A stretch of DNA of 64,000 nt from Pachyseris speciosa. Taxonomy: Eukaryota > Cnidaria > Anthozoa > Scleractinia > Pachyseridae. Where the stretch lies: assembly GCA_016490735.1 (NCBI GenBank), contig JAEMWC010001377.1, positions 96,001-160,000 on the forward strand. The letters run 5' to 3'. The notes under the pieces were generated by a model. That model saw only the letters and a program-made list of their open reading frames with translations, did no database searches and was not told where the DNA came from. The first letter of the stretch is position 1. Each line of letters starts with the position of its first letter. Shown one piece after another: positions 23,893 through 35,238 of this stretch. The position numbers were made by a program, and so were the translations under genes.

Positions 23893-25598
23893 GAGGGGGT
23901 GAATAGGTTCACGGATCGGCGGATTTGGCAAAAAATAACTACTCGGATTTCGGATTTTGAGGATACATTTTGCGGATTGGCGGATTTTGAACGCTCAGCG
24001 GATCACGGATTTCTTCAATATTTCAGCGTGGATTACGGATTTTGTTTGTTTTGAAGTGCGGATCACGGAATTTAACTTGGCGGTCTGTTTCAATTTTTTC
24101 TTCCTGACCTTAGAACTAGACTAGATTAAGCAAAGGACACAATTTTCTGAAAAAAATCCACCTTTGAGCGTAAAAGAACCCAATTTGCCCATAAGATGCC
24201 AAATCGAGTACCATTGACTACCACATCGGTTAAAACCGGCCGCGCAGAACAACGTCCCTTGAACAGCTTGTGACGTCATCAGATATTTAATACTCATGGA
24301 CAACTTTTACATGTAATATGTGTAGAGGGAAGAGAACTTTCAAACCATACCCGAATGAGCACGATTCCGTCAAACGGGCCGGAGAAAACGCGAAATAAAA
24401 CAAGTAACGTTGAGCCGAAAATTTGAATGATAATCTTGTTCCACTACCCACCTGCACTTCCTTCCATTTAATCCTATGATACTAAATTTTTCCACAAATC
24501 TTTTCCCACCGAAAGAAAATGCCCAGCGAGAGAAAAAGAAGGCGAGACAAGAAAAGCGAAAGGTAGAAGGAGAGGGGGCGGTGAAACTTTTCAACCCTAT
24601 GCATAGCCGAACTTGGAAAGCATCAGGGACAGAAGGGCGCGAGGAACTCCATCAGTTTTGGACAGTTTTGGTTCTATTTGGCTAGATTCTGGCCAGAAAA
24701 TGGCTCGACGAGCTTCAAAAGGTGTTTCTCGGCAAAATAATAATAATAATAATAATAATAACCTTTATTTACCCTCGGAAGTATTTATAGCACAAAGGCT
24801 AGTGGGGTCGAGTAAATACAGAAATAAATAATTCAAATAAACTTGCGATAAACTTGCTTGGTAGTTAAAGGGCTAACACATCTTTGACCTACAATGTAAT
24901 CCCAGGATCTCGACTTCTCGCGAGACAAAAAGCCATTGTCCTCACCAGACCACCACGTGTACCAGTAACATGGAGGGTCAGGACAAAGACCATCGATTGC
25001 GTCGCATTGTTTTTTTTACCGAGAAGATGCCAAAGGCGATGATTTCCATCATAAAAACGAGTTTCGGTGCTGCGTCGATTCCAGCAATTGGAAAAGCGTA
25101 GTGAAACTACGCGAGCATATAAGGTTAAAACGGATTGTTATGTTTTATACTACGATACTTCTGTTGTCTTTAAATTAGATTTCTTTAATGATTACAAAAC
25201 AGTGGTCATGGTGGGGATCAAACCTTAGATTTCACTACACTCTTTTAAACATGGTAACTTGACGTTTCAAAGACCTGTAGGAACCTATCTTCAGATTGAT
25301 TCGAAAAGACCTAAGACGTAACCCAACTAAAAAAATACATGCTGTCCTAATGACATCAGGTTTCAAATGTCAGCAGCAAACATTTTAATCTTAGAGCGAT
25401 AGGGACGCGCGCAAGCGCGAGGATGTCTTTCCTTTCTTTGTTTCGCGTCTCGCGCTCGCGTGTAACACTTCACGACATGCCTAGTTGGCTTTCTTGTCGC
25501 TGCGGATTCGGATTTTTGTAAAAATATCTGCAGATTGGCGGATTTTGCGAAAAATTAGCACGGATCCACGGATTTGCTGAGCCCTATTCACTCCCCTC
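23893..25598. mobile_element. Non-autonomous transposon, copy B (1.71 kb)
   Basis: This copy is homologous to 16,612-18,251 along its length. The ends are GAGGGGGTGAATAGG and the complement of GAGGGGAGTGAATAGG, flanked by CTTAGT on each side (23,887-23,892 and 25,599-25,604). It differs from copy A by several deletions and by an insert of about 110 bp starting with an (AAT)n tract at 24,738. The distinct 6-bp duplication shows a separate insertion event rather than a segmental duplication. Confidence 0.88.
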
Positions 25599-25604
25599 CT
25601 TAGT

Positions 25605-26114
25605 TACTTTGATCACTGTGGCTATGCGCGGAAGCCGGGAAGGGGCTCAAATAGACTAAATGTCAGGAAGTCAGAAATTTCTATAGAATTTTTACGAAAT
25701 GCCTTATTCTGACTGCCTTAAAGTGCCTATGAAATTAATTTTTTTCTCGATGTTTTTCGCTTTTTTCACAGTTCATCATACCTGAAGAAGGAAAATAACA
25801 GTCATTCGCAAAGGGAGAAAGGGAAATTTAGGTTTTAAGCCGCTCAAAAATGCTTGACCGCAATTTAAATCGGTCGTTTATTGGAGGGACTCACAGGCAC
25901 GGTTTCAAATAGACTAAATGCCCGCAGCCCAAAATTTTCATCTGACTTCTACGGAAAGTCTCCCATGTAAACCTAATGAAACTGTGATCAGATTAGCACG
26001 TATATATACAAGGTTAGCATGTTTTCCACTGGCAAAAAGTCTGCTAAGGTAAAGAAAACTCTCTCCCCCTTTAAATCAAATTCCCGAGGCAGTATTCAGG
26101 ATGTTTTGCCGTTT
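25605..26114. other. Intergenic; weak match to the Penelope terminal repeat family
   Basis: Around 25,880-25,925 the minus strand reads GGGCATTTAGTCTATTTG and ACCGTGCCTGTGAGTC, resembling bases near 35,540-35,575. No gene was recognised. Confidence 0.3.
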
Positions 26115-26116
26115 TA

Positions 26117-26513
26117 GGCCCGATTCAGACGCCGTAATTTTCATGGGCCGAACCTAATGCATTCAATTAAGTACATGAAAAGTTCGGCGCCTGAATCAAT
26201 TAAGAACGGCTATTTAAATTTGGAACGGCTTAGGCGTTCTTTTCACCTGGATGAGGCGTAAATTTCGGCTTTAATTCAGACGTCGAACTTTTCATATGCC
26301 GAATATATAATGTATAAATTATTATATTGTATATCTTTAAGCAGTTTTTCTGAGGCTCGGAACTGGGACTGGAACCCGAACTGTATTAGGAACGCCTGTG
26401 GAACGGCAAACTAAGTTCGACGTCTGAATCAACAGGCGTAATTTTGTAAATTTGGGTCGGTCCAAATTCGAATTAAGTTCGGCTCATGAAAATTACGGCG
26501 TCTGAATCGGGCC
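26117..26513. mobile_element. 397-bp MITE with TA flanks
   Basis: Terminal inverted repeats of about 37 bp begin GGCCCGATTCAGACGCCGTA and are near-identical at both ends. TA flanks both sides, consistent with a Tc1/mariner-type duplication. Internal repeats of GTTCGRCGYCTGAATC in both orientations are present. No coding capacity. Confidence 0.8.
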
Positions 26514-26904
26514 TAGTCTCTGACTCCTTAGTAAACAATTCGGCGCCGGACTGATGAGCTTGTCCAAACCATCAATAACGTTTAACGGAGCGCAAGGTTG
26601 TAGCTCTTCATACCCTGTGAGGGAGGGGAAAAGAGAAATTGTTTTTTGACACGATTTCTCTTTCACGACTAATAGTGTTGTACACGAATTGTTTTCGCCA
26701 TTTCACCTTGCATGGTATTTTTTCTCCTGCGAAAGTGTAAGAGAAATGAAATTGCGAAAAAATGCATTTAAAATTTAAGAAGCGGACTGTAAAAAGTATT
26801 TTAGAACTATTAAAAGACTTAGTGCTTCATACAAAATCGGAGTTGGAAAAGTGGCGACCGGAAATATTAAAACCACAAAACAATGATAGATGAGAGTAAA
26901 CACC

Positions 26905-27670
26905 ACATACGAGTAACACACAGGTAACATACGGTCAAATGTGGGTAACACGCATGAAATCTACAAAGTAAAAAAAAAGAAATTGGATCTTTCTCCGAAA
27001 TCTTTGTGATCTGTGTGATGGGGGAGGGGGGGGGGGGGCTTGATGGGAAAATCTTTGATTTGTTTTCTATTGCTCGGTGTATTTATTAATGCAAGGGTGT
27101 AGTGTGGGGAGAAAGTAGCATTTGAGGGTGTGCGTATTTGCGTCCATGGTGGGAGTGGGGGAGGGGGTGTTTCTCCTTAGGTTCCTAAATGTCCTCAGTC
27201 GAAATCCAAAAGAACCCAATTTTCCAATTGACAAAAGTCCCGAAAGTACCAAGACAAAACAACCACACAAGATTTTTTCATGGCGTAAGCGCTTGTCCCC
27301 AAAATCCGGGGACTTTTATTTGAAACTCGCGCTGTCAATGTGTCAATCAATCCGCGCGCAACATTACTTCCGTTGAAATAAATTTCCGGTTCGCTCTACA
27401 AAAAAAATACTCTTTCATAAGGAAAAATGGAAGGGGGGGGGGGGGGGGGGAGGGGTGATGCCATCAGTTTGTTCAGAGAAAACATGTGTTTGCTTTTCCA
27501 AGTTTCTATTTTTCGTACTAGTTTCAGTCCTCTTGGCTTTTGGCCGAGCGTAATCTTTCCAGTGAGCGAGCCCAACAATCCGGAAATTTTAGGAAATTTT
27601 ATTTTACTTTGTAGATTTCATGCGTGTTACCCACATTTGACCGTATGTTACCTGTGTGTTACTCGTATGT
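26905..27670. mobile_element. Foldback with perfect 69-bp arms
   Basis: Bases 26,905-26,973 are the exact reverse complement of 27,602-27,670. The arms are built from degenerate GTATGTTAC(T/C) units of 10-11 bp. The unit continues on the right arm to about 27,735. The interior contains two long G-runs (about 27,022-27,038 and 27,434-27,450). Perfect arm identity suggests a recent origin or gene conversion. Confidence 0.8.
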
Positions 27671-27739
27671 CTTCGTATGTTACTTGCATGTTACTCGTAT
27701 GTATCTGTATGTAACGGTATGTCACCCGTATGTGGTTTT

Positions 27740-28705
27740 CCTTTACGATATTCTCACGCTCACGTATTTGGAAGGAAACTGGATGTTATCCAATGCCATC
27801 CATTAAGGACATGTTTGTTGCCATAACTAATTCGGCCTGTACACTTCCATGTCTTCCATCACGTTGCGGTCCAAACATGTGTAAGCCTTTACCTAATGTG
27901 CTTTTTCTGACCTCGCGTGTGCTCCTCAGTGTTTATGAGAAACCACATTGGGCATAGTTTCACCGGAGTGCTTGATCATAAGAAACTTTGACTCAGCTTT
28001 TCGTGAGAGTACTGTTTGTTATATCAGTATCACGAAACCTCAACCCTACTTTAAGAAGCGAGTTTCGGTGTTCCAAGGAAACACCCACGCCAACGCGCTA
28101 TAACCGCTAGATTTTATGATACACGTAGCCGTACCGTAAGCACATTGATATGATTGAAAATGATTTAGATTTAGTGCATTCCTTAAAATTGTGTCGTAAT
28201 TTGTGAACCGAAGTTTCTGCTATTTGCAAGGTTGTTAAATCAAGTTAAACCGCCATAGAGTCATGACCTTTGTAATTTTTATATTGTAATTCTCGCGGTT
28301 TAGCTTGACTGCCTCGACTTGGAGATCAACTAAGAAACTCTGCGTGAAATCGTTTTCGTCCATGGACTTTTGTATCCATAACTCCTCGTCTCGTGCCGCT
28401 GATTGCGGGCGTGCATGTCAAATTCTAGGTCATTGAAAGTTGACGGTTTGACACTTGTGGTTTTTCGTAGGCGTCAAAAGGACTAGCGTGTCCTGAGAAA
28501 ACGACAGAGAAACTTGACAGGAGTGAGAAGCTTAGAGCTGATAATGGAATAAAACAGCCGAACCATTGCAGAAAAGCCAGTTTTAGCCCCTGTCAGAACA
28601 CCGAGAGTGGAACTAGAGCTAACTCCCCCAGCATACCCCACCCCTCTACCCTACCCCCACCTCCCACCTCAAACAGCGAAAAAGCGTTCATCTGTTTGGA
28701 CCATG
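27740..28705. other. No recognisable gene
   Basis: No long open frame. A C-rich stretch at about 28,625-28,670 precedes the retroelement terminal repeat. Confidence 0.4.
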
Positions 28706-28929
28706 ACCGTTAGCAAAATAATCGTTTCAAATGGCAGTTATAAAAAGAGCTAGGATACTTTCCTCAGTTTTGAAAGAGACTTTCTGTAGAAATTAGATTT
28801 TAAATTTCAAACTGCTCATGTGTAACCGTGCCCCTGCCAGTCAAGCCACAGATTTCACGTTTCTGAGAATATGGCGATTTCATGCCATGCCCAAGCTCGC
28901 AAATATTCCTTAATCGCTTGGCAATCAGT
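28706..28929 (+). repeat. Left 224-bp terminal direct repeat of the retroelement
   Basis: It begins ACCGTTAGCAAAATAATCG and ends CGCTTGGCAATCAGT. It matches 35,239-35,462 in the same orientation with only about three to four differences. The reverse-transcriptase frame opens inside its 3' end (after a TAA at 28,911). Penelope-like elements often carry such repeats (pLTRs). Confidence 0.85.
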
Positions 28930-29474
28930 CTGAAATTGAAAACTCTATTACAACCTTAAAACAAGAAAATCAGCAACTTCAAAAACGGATCGATTCCTTA
29001 AAAAACTCAGAACTAAAAGACCACAAGATCAAGACTACAACATTAATCAAAATTAACCGCAATCATGGACACATTCTTCAAAAAAGACTCAACAATCTCA
29101 ACTCTAATCTCCGAACTTTCAACATTTACTTTCGTCAACGCTACTCGCTCTGCCCTGATAACCTAGCTAACATCCTGGAATCTCAAGAAAAACTCCTACG
29201 CAAACAGCAAATTATGCAAGAACAACAAAAGCTCATCAACCTCGACAAGATACATAATTTTACTAATTCTGATCTTCCACAAGAACTCAAAAACCTACTT
29301 AACAAAGGCACTAATTTCATTCCCACTCTCACTACTTCCAACTCAAGATCCTTGCAAACCTCCATTACCTCTGAAGTCAACCAAGCACTCTCTAATGCAG
29401 ATAGGCCTAATTCGTATACTCTCTACCGTTATCAAGAAACAAAACTCTTCTACTGGCAAACAAAAGACTCATAA
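28914..29474 (+). CDS. N-terminal part of the Penelope-like polyprotein (frame-shifted)
   Basis: The frame is open from 28,914 to the stop at 29,472 and encodes about 186 residues with no ATG before 29,214. The first half is rich in K, Q, E and L with a heptad-like look (ENSITTLKQENQQLQKRIDS), suggesting a coiled coil. It then reads SDLPQELKNLLNKGTNFIP. It overlaps the reverse-transcriptase frame at 29,395-29,474 in a +1-shifted register. The two were probably one protein, and the shift near 29,460 is either a mutation or, less likely, programmed. The upstream start may lie in the terminal repeat or use splicing. Confidence 0.55.
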   Translation, partial: SLGNQSEIENSITTLKQENQQLQKRIDSLKNSELKDHKIKTTTLIKINRNHGHILQKRLNNLNSNLRTFNIYFRQRYSLCPDNLANILESQEKLLRKQQIMQEQQKLINLDKIHNFTNSDLPQELKNLLNKGTNFIPTLTTSNSRSLQTSITSEVNQALSNADRPNSYTLYRYQETKLFYWQTKDS

Positions 29475-31218
29475 AATTAATCATCGTTTTAAACCCTATC
29501 CTAACCAAAAACCGCATACATTACTCAAGCAAGAACTTAACAAACCACATTTCAACCTGCACATTGTCGATTATGTCCACAACACAACTGCGTACACCAA
29601 ACAATTCTTACAACCTACAAACTTACAAACACTATTGCACACACATCAAACAAACATTACCCCAGAGCAATCAACTTACATCCAACACCTACAAAACAAT
29701 AACGATGTTATATTGACAATGACCGACAAAAACATGGGATGGGCACTTTTACCCATCTCATGGTTTACAACTGAATATGACAGACAGCTTTCTGACAAAG
29801 AGACGTACCGACATATTGACAATTTTAATTTGACAACTTTAACTAAACGCTCCAACTCCCTACTGAAAAAACTAACGTCAAGATTTAAAACAGATTTTTT
29901 GACAGACCCACAAAAACGGCAACTATTATACTGTACCAACGAAAAACTCCTACAATTACCTTTTATGAAACTCTTACCAAAAGTACACAAACTAGAACAA
30001 ACTGCCTCCCCATCTAACATGACTAAACTTACTGGACGACCTATTATTACTGCACACTCATGGATTACTTCTAACCCCTCTCGACTACTTGGACAAGAAC
30101 TTGACAATATCATTTTGCAACTGAAAACTTTTTTTGACACAAACAACATCCCTTTTCCTTTGATTTACAACTCAACTGACCTAATAGATAAACTGCAAAA
30201 CATTAACATTACAGACATTGACAACTACTCACTTACTACATTCGACTTCACTTCATTATACACCAACATTTCATATCGCGACACCATACAAGCCATCATC
30301 ACCAGCTGCAAGCTACTTAATTTGCCTAATCTTTATAGGGACTATTTGCTTAACCTTAACAATTTTATTAACCAACGTAATTTCTTCAAGGTTGGCAATT
30401 CTGTTTTTCAACAGATCAAAGGCGTCGCTATGGGAAGTTACCACAGCCGCCAAATTGCTGACCTTGTTTTGCTTTTAAGCGAGTTCCGTTTTTTTACTAA
30501 CCATAACTGTAACCCTAACAGCATTTTTATTTTTTGCCGCTACATAGATGATGGGTTTATGCTTACTAACAAAGCTAATATTAATGACATAATTACTAAA
30601 CTCTGTGCAGCTTATCCCACACAAATTCCAATCACTTTCTCATCCAGCTCGCACTCCGTCAACTATCTTGACCTGACCATCTCACTAAACCACCATACTA
30701 TCAGGTATCACAAAGTTCATTATCATGTTTTTCAAAAACCACACCACAAATACATGTACCCCCATTTCTCATCCAATCATCCACATCACATTTTTTCTGG
30801 CATAATCAAGACGGAAACAACCCGCTACAGTCGACTGTCCAAGACGATAGACGATTACAAACACATCAACAACCTTTTTCGACTTAGACTAAACAAACTA
30901 GACTACCCTGACAAGCTGATCACTGACTTTTCTTTCCCTTGGCTTTCTTTTTGTACACACAAGCGACTGAAAACCAAAAGACTACGACAAAAAAATAATA
31001 ACAACAACAATAACATGACAATTTACTACCGGACAAAATACAACAAACACATCCGCACAGACAAAATCGTACAAAAAATTCTGCAAAAATATCACACACA
31101 TCATATCCCCAAACTTTCTAAAGCTTACTGCAACTCTACCAAACTCCACACACTGCTACTTACAAACAAAACATTACACCACAAGTTGGTTCTTGCTACC
31201 ACTTCCCATTCTAACTAG
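29395..31218 (+). CDS. Penelope-like reverse transcriptase lacking a GIY-YIG domain
   Basis: This 607-residue open frame copies element RNA into DNA. Residues 109-115 read TDKNMGW, the N-terminal motif typical of Penelope-like proteins. Residues 283-292 (FDFTSLYTNI) form motif A with a catalytic Asp. Residues 340-348 (QIKGVAMGS) form motif B. Residues 383-386 (YIDD) are the motif C catalytic pair, and YLDLTI is at 424-429. The protein stops at residue 607 just after the thumb-like region, where endonuclease-bearing relatives would continue into GIY-YIG. None is visible downstream in any frame. A run of seven Asn (534-540) is encoded by an AAC/AAT repeat. The frame contains no stop, so the copy is fairly young, but the missing N-terminus (frame-shifted upstream) casts doubt on activity. 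Confidence 0.9.
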   Translation: MQIGLIRILSTVIKKQNSSTGKQKTHKINHRFKPYPNQKPHTLLKQELNKPHFNLHIVDYVHNTTAYTKQFLQPTNLQTLLHTHQTNITPEQSTYIQHLQNNNDVILTMTDKNMGWALLPISWFTTEYDRQLSDKETYRHIDNFNLTTLTKRSNSLLKKLTSRFKTDFLTDPQKRQLLYCTNEKLLQLPFMKLLPKVHKLEQTASPSNMTKLTGRPIITAHSWITSNPSRLLGQELDNIILQLKTFFDTNNIPFPLIYNSTDLIDKLQNINITDIDNYSLTTFDFTSLYTNISYRDTIQAIITSCKLLNLPNLYRDYLLNLNNFINQRNFFKVGNSVFQQIKGVAMGSYHSRQIADLVLLLSEFRFFTNHNCNPNSIFIFCRYIDDGFMLTNKANINDIITKLCAAYPTQIPITFSSSSHSVNYLDLTISLNHHTIRYHKVHYHVFQKPHHKYMYPHFSSNHPHHIFSGIIKTETTRYSRLSKTIDDYKHINNLFRLRLNKLDYPDKLITDFSFPWLSFCTHKRLKTKRLRQKNNNNNNNMTIYYRTKYNKHIRTDKIVQKILQKYHTHHIPKLSKAYCNSTKLHTLLLTNKTLHHKLVLATTSHSN

Positions 31219-32764
31219 CCTTACCTTTGTATGATTATATCAAGTATTAAATTATTTCATTTTCTTATGTTTCAAAGCAATAAATTTGTAAATAACAGCG
31301 TCTCGTATTTCAAAAATTTTCAAGCATTAAGATCCAGATGATCAATTATCAAATTGTTTCATTTTTGTCTTACTCCTAATACAATCGTTAATATTAGTGT
31401 CAAAACTTTTTTGTATTTTTAGCGGTAACAAAGATAAGATGCAGATACCTTTCGTTATGCAAATTATTTCCATTGTATTTGCACTACAATATCTTATTAT
31501 TTGTACATAATTTTGGACTGTGGCTGGACTGTTTGTGAGAAATTTTCATATAAGCCTTTTATTGCATACAATTTTATTTTTCAGATAAGCTTGTGAACTT
31601 AAGCTAAAATTTGAGTCTTCGTTACAGTAATTTTACTATTTTCATATGCTTAGTAAATTTCATTGTAAGTACACTCCTTCACGCCTTAACGCTGCAATAT
31701 TACTTTATATGCGTTACGGGCGCGATTTTCTTTTCAACAAACTTAAATTTTCCTGTTCTTATTGCGATTACTAATAAATACCATGGTTCTCCCAACATTT
31801 GGGCTTACCTCGGAACGGAATCTTGGCTTTGCTGTACATGTGTTCGCCTGACGTGCGGTAGCACATCTTCTACAATCCTTTCAACCATTTTTCATTCTCC
31901 TTTGACCCTAAGTTTGCTCCAGAAGCGTCATCTCGACCTATTAGGCATTTCAGCACTTTAACCTATACGATCTAACTGTTCACCCCACCGTCGGCAAAGA
32001 ATTTCCAGACATAATCATCTACGACAGGCAGAAAACCTCATGGCCGAACAGCATTCCACAGCGTTACAATCCCAGAATCTTTGCGCGCATCGCACAAACA
32101 CGTCACTGGCGTCAACTTTAAAAGGTTTTTATTTTTTTTTTCTCAAGACGGCCGCAACAATTTTAAAGATTTAATCTGCTTTTTCGCGTGGAGGCAATTT
32201 AGCTCACAGTTTTTTAACTACGTATTGTAATTGTGACATCAAGAACGGAATACTACGTAAGTTTTTTATTTCTCCTTTTCCTCTTTTACTCCTTTAGCCC
32301 ACATTTTTCTTCCCCTTGGTATATTGACTCCATGCTACGCAGTCACGATACATGCAGTTTATTGGTTTTTTTTCTTTTCTCGTTTCTTTTAATTACATCC
32401 CGATACCATTTACATAATGTCCGTCGTGTATACACGTGTTCATTTCTCCTGGTTTTCCACCCCTCTACAAACTACTTTCGTATCTTCTCTCTCATGTTTT
32501 CCTCCATAAGGACTCGGCACAGAGGATGTCGGGCATTGACCTGGTACCAGGTTAGAAACATCCTCGCTCAGTTGTGCTTTGCCCCTGAAGACTCACAGCT
32601 ACAAGGAGCCTTGGTGCCGATGCATCCTTTTCAACTTTCCGGCCGGAAACTCTTCTTTACTGTAATCTAAATTTTCTTTCACTTTTCCTTTCTTTTCTTT
32701 TGTAATCTACATCTACCTATGAGAAATGAATTATACACATTAGTTCTCTCTTCCCAAAAGCCAG
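31219..32764. other. 3' noncoding zone of the retroelement
   Basis: AT-rich sequence. The open frames (31,611-31,961 and 32,233-32,670) show no recognised domain and are probably incidental. A GC-richer patch at 32,515-32,650 has no assigned role. Confidence 0.4.
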
Positions 32765-34660
32765 CTAACCCCGTATATAGTTTCAACTTCTCCCTAATCA
32801 AGCATTTCCCCTACACTAAATTAATTTACCCTAAACTAAATAGGCCTAATCCGTATACAGGGTTTCCCTCCCCCAAAATTAGCTAACCCGTATCAGCATT
32901 GCCCCTCCCAAAACTAAATAGGCCTAATCCGTATACAGAGTTCCCCCTACTCCAAAATTAGCTAACCCTAAACAGCATTGCCCCTCCCCTACCTAAACAG
33001 TCTTAATCCGTATATGGGGTTTCCCCTACCCAAAATTAGCTAACCCTAGTCGGCATTGCCCCTCCCCAAACTAGGTGGGCCTGGTCCGTATGAGGGGTTT
33101 CCCCTCCCCCAAAATTAGCTAACCCTAATCAGCATTGCCCCTCCCCAAACTAAATAGGCCTAATCCGTATACAGAGTTCCCCTACCCCAAAATTAGCTAA
33201 CCCTAACAGCATTGCCCCTTCCCTAAACCAGATAGGCCTAATTCGTATACAGGGTGTCCCCTTACCCAAAATTAGCTAACCCTAAACCGCATTGCCCCTC
33301 CCCTACCTAAACAGTCCTAATCCTTGTACAGAGTTCCCCCCTCCCCAAAATTAGCTAACCCTAATCAGCCTTGCCCCTCCCCTACCTAAACAGTCCTAAT
33401 CCTTGTGCAGAGTTCCCCCCTCCCCCAAAATTAGCTAACCCTAATCAGCATCGCCCCTCCCCAAACTGAATAGGCCTAATCCGTATAAAGGGTTTCCCCT
33501 CCCCCAAAATTAGCTAACCCTAATCAGCATTGCCCCTCCCCAAACTAAATAGCCCTAATCCGTATACAGAGTTCCCCAACCCCAAAATTAGCTAACCCTA
33601 GCAGCATTGCCCCTTCCCTAAACCAGATAGGCCTAATTCGTATACAGGGTGTCCCCTTACCCAAAATTAGCTAACCCTAAACCACATTGCCCCTCCCCTA
33701 CCTAAACAGTCCTAATCCTTGTACAGAGTTCCCCCCTCCCCAAAATTAGCTAACCCTAATCAGCCTTGCCCCTCCCCTACCTAAACAGTCCTAATCCTTG
33801 TACAGAGTTCCCCCCTCCCCCAAAATTAGCTAACCCTAATCAGCATTGCCCCTCCCCAAACTAAATAGCCCTAATCCGTATACAGAGTTCCCCTACCCCA
33901 AAATTAGCTAACCCTAACAGCATTACCCCTTCCCTAAACCAGATAGGCCTAATTCGTATACAGGGTGTCCCCTCCCCCAAAATTAGCTAACCCTAATCAG
34001 CCTTGCCCCTCCCCTACCTAAACAGTCCTAATCCTTGTGCAGAATTCCCCCCTCCCCAAAATTAGCTAACCCTAATCAGCCTTGCCCCTCCCCTACCTAA
34101 ACAGTCCTAATCCTTGTACAGAGTTCCCCCCTCCCCCAAAATTAGCTAACCCTAATCAGCATTGCCCCTCCCCAAACTAAATAGCCCTAATCCATATACA
34201 GAGTTCCCCTACCCCAAAATTAGCTAACCCTAACAGCATTACCCCTTCCCTAAACCAGATAGGCCTAATTCGTATACATGGTGTCCCCTTACCCAAAATT
34301 AGCTAACCCTAATCAGCCTTGCCCCTCCACAAACTGAATAGGCCTAATCCGTATACAGGGTGTTCCCTTACCCAAAATTAGCTAACCCTAGGCAGCCTTG
34401 CCCCTCCCCAAACTTAATAGGCCTAATCCATATACAGGGTGTTCCCTGCCCCAAAATTAGCTAACCCTAGGCAGCCTTGCCCCTCCCCAAACTTAATAGG
34501 CCTAATCCATATACAGGGTGTTCCCTGCCCCAAAATTAGCTAACCCTAAACAGCCTTGCCCCTCCACAAACTGAATAGGCTTAATCCATATACAAGGTGT
34601 TCCCTTCCCCAAAATTTGCTAACCCCCTTCCCCATGTCTAGCTAACCCTATCCCTGAGTG
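32765..34660 (+). repeat. 79-bp minisatellite with telomere-like CTAACCCTAA
   Basis: About 23-24 units of roughly 79 bp each contain AAAATTAGCTAACCCTAA, a TGCCCCTCCC tract and CCTAATCCGTATACAG. CTAACCCTAA is a 10-base match to the C-strand of TTAGGG telomeres, and there are one or two CCTAA-type hexamers per unit. Variant units recur in blocks. The block beginning CCTTCCCTAAACCAGATAGG appears near 33,213, 33,611, 33,927 and 34,241, that is at four- or five-unit spacing, giving a higher-order structure. A shorter related motif continues to about 35,045. Confidence 0.85.
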
Positions 34661-34689
34661 TAATACTCATCATTATCATAATGTACATC

Positions 34690-35050
34690 AAATTGAGCTC
34701 GAGAGTGCTGTTTTGCAGAGGTCTCTCGCTCAATATAACCCTAATCCCTATAATGAGTTTCCACCCCCCAAATTCCCTCTAATTTATTTTCTTCACCCCT
34801 CTATTTAAAACTACTAGTCCTAATCCCTATAAAATTATACGGAATTCCCCATTCCCCATTTCCAATAGTCAGCTAACCCTAATCCCTTCACATGTTGTGC
34901 CCCTCACCAAATTACTCCCTCGATGTGGCTTTCTCTGTAATTTTAATCTAACATTTCTGCTAGGTTTTAGTTGGTTGTTACTTTTACACTAATTGTTGAG
35001 CTTGAGAGTGCTGCGTTGCAGAGGTCTCTCGTTCAATATAACCCCTTACT
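34690..35050 (+). repeat. Duplicated 48-bp motif after the minisatellite
   Basis: GAGAGTGCTGTTTTGCAGAG plus GTCTCTCGCTCAATATAACC at about 34,700-34,740 recurs with few changes at 35,005-35,044. It lies between the minisatellite and the right terminal repeat. I checked it for a hammerhead core and found none. Confidence 0.55.
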
Positions 35051-35238
35051 AAGCTAACTATTTTACTAATGATCTTATTTTCTGCTCACAACCACCTTCC
35101 CTTGCACACACAAAAATCCCCCTTTACCTACTGATTTTAATCAGTGGAGACTTGGGAACCCATACTTTTGGGATTCCATACCATGGTACCTGGGAAACCA
35201 CAAAGGTTGCTAGTGAAACTACTGAAACTAACTTAAAT

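Noticed and set aside
26551..26575. CTGATGAGCTTGTCC resembling the start of a hammerhead core
   Set aside because: No GAAA follows at a suitable distance.
29676..30149. 157-codon minus-strand open frame
   Set aside because: It is the antisense shadow of the reverse-transcriptase gene.
34690..35050. Possible ribozyme in the duplicated GCAGAGGTCTCTCG motif of the retroelement
   Set aside because: No CTGANGA and GAAA pair occurs with suitable stems on either strand.
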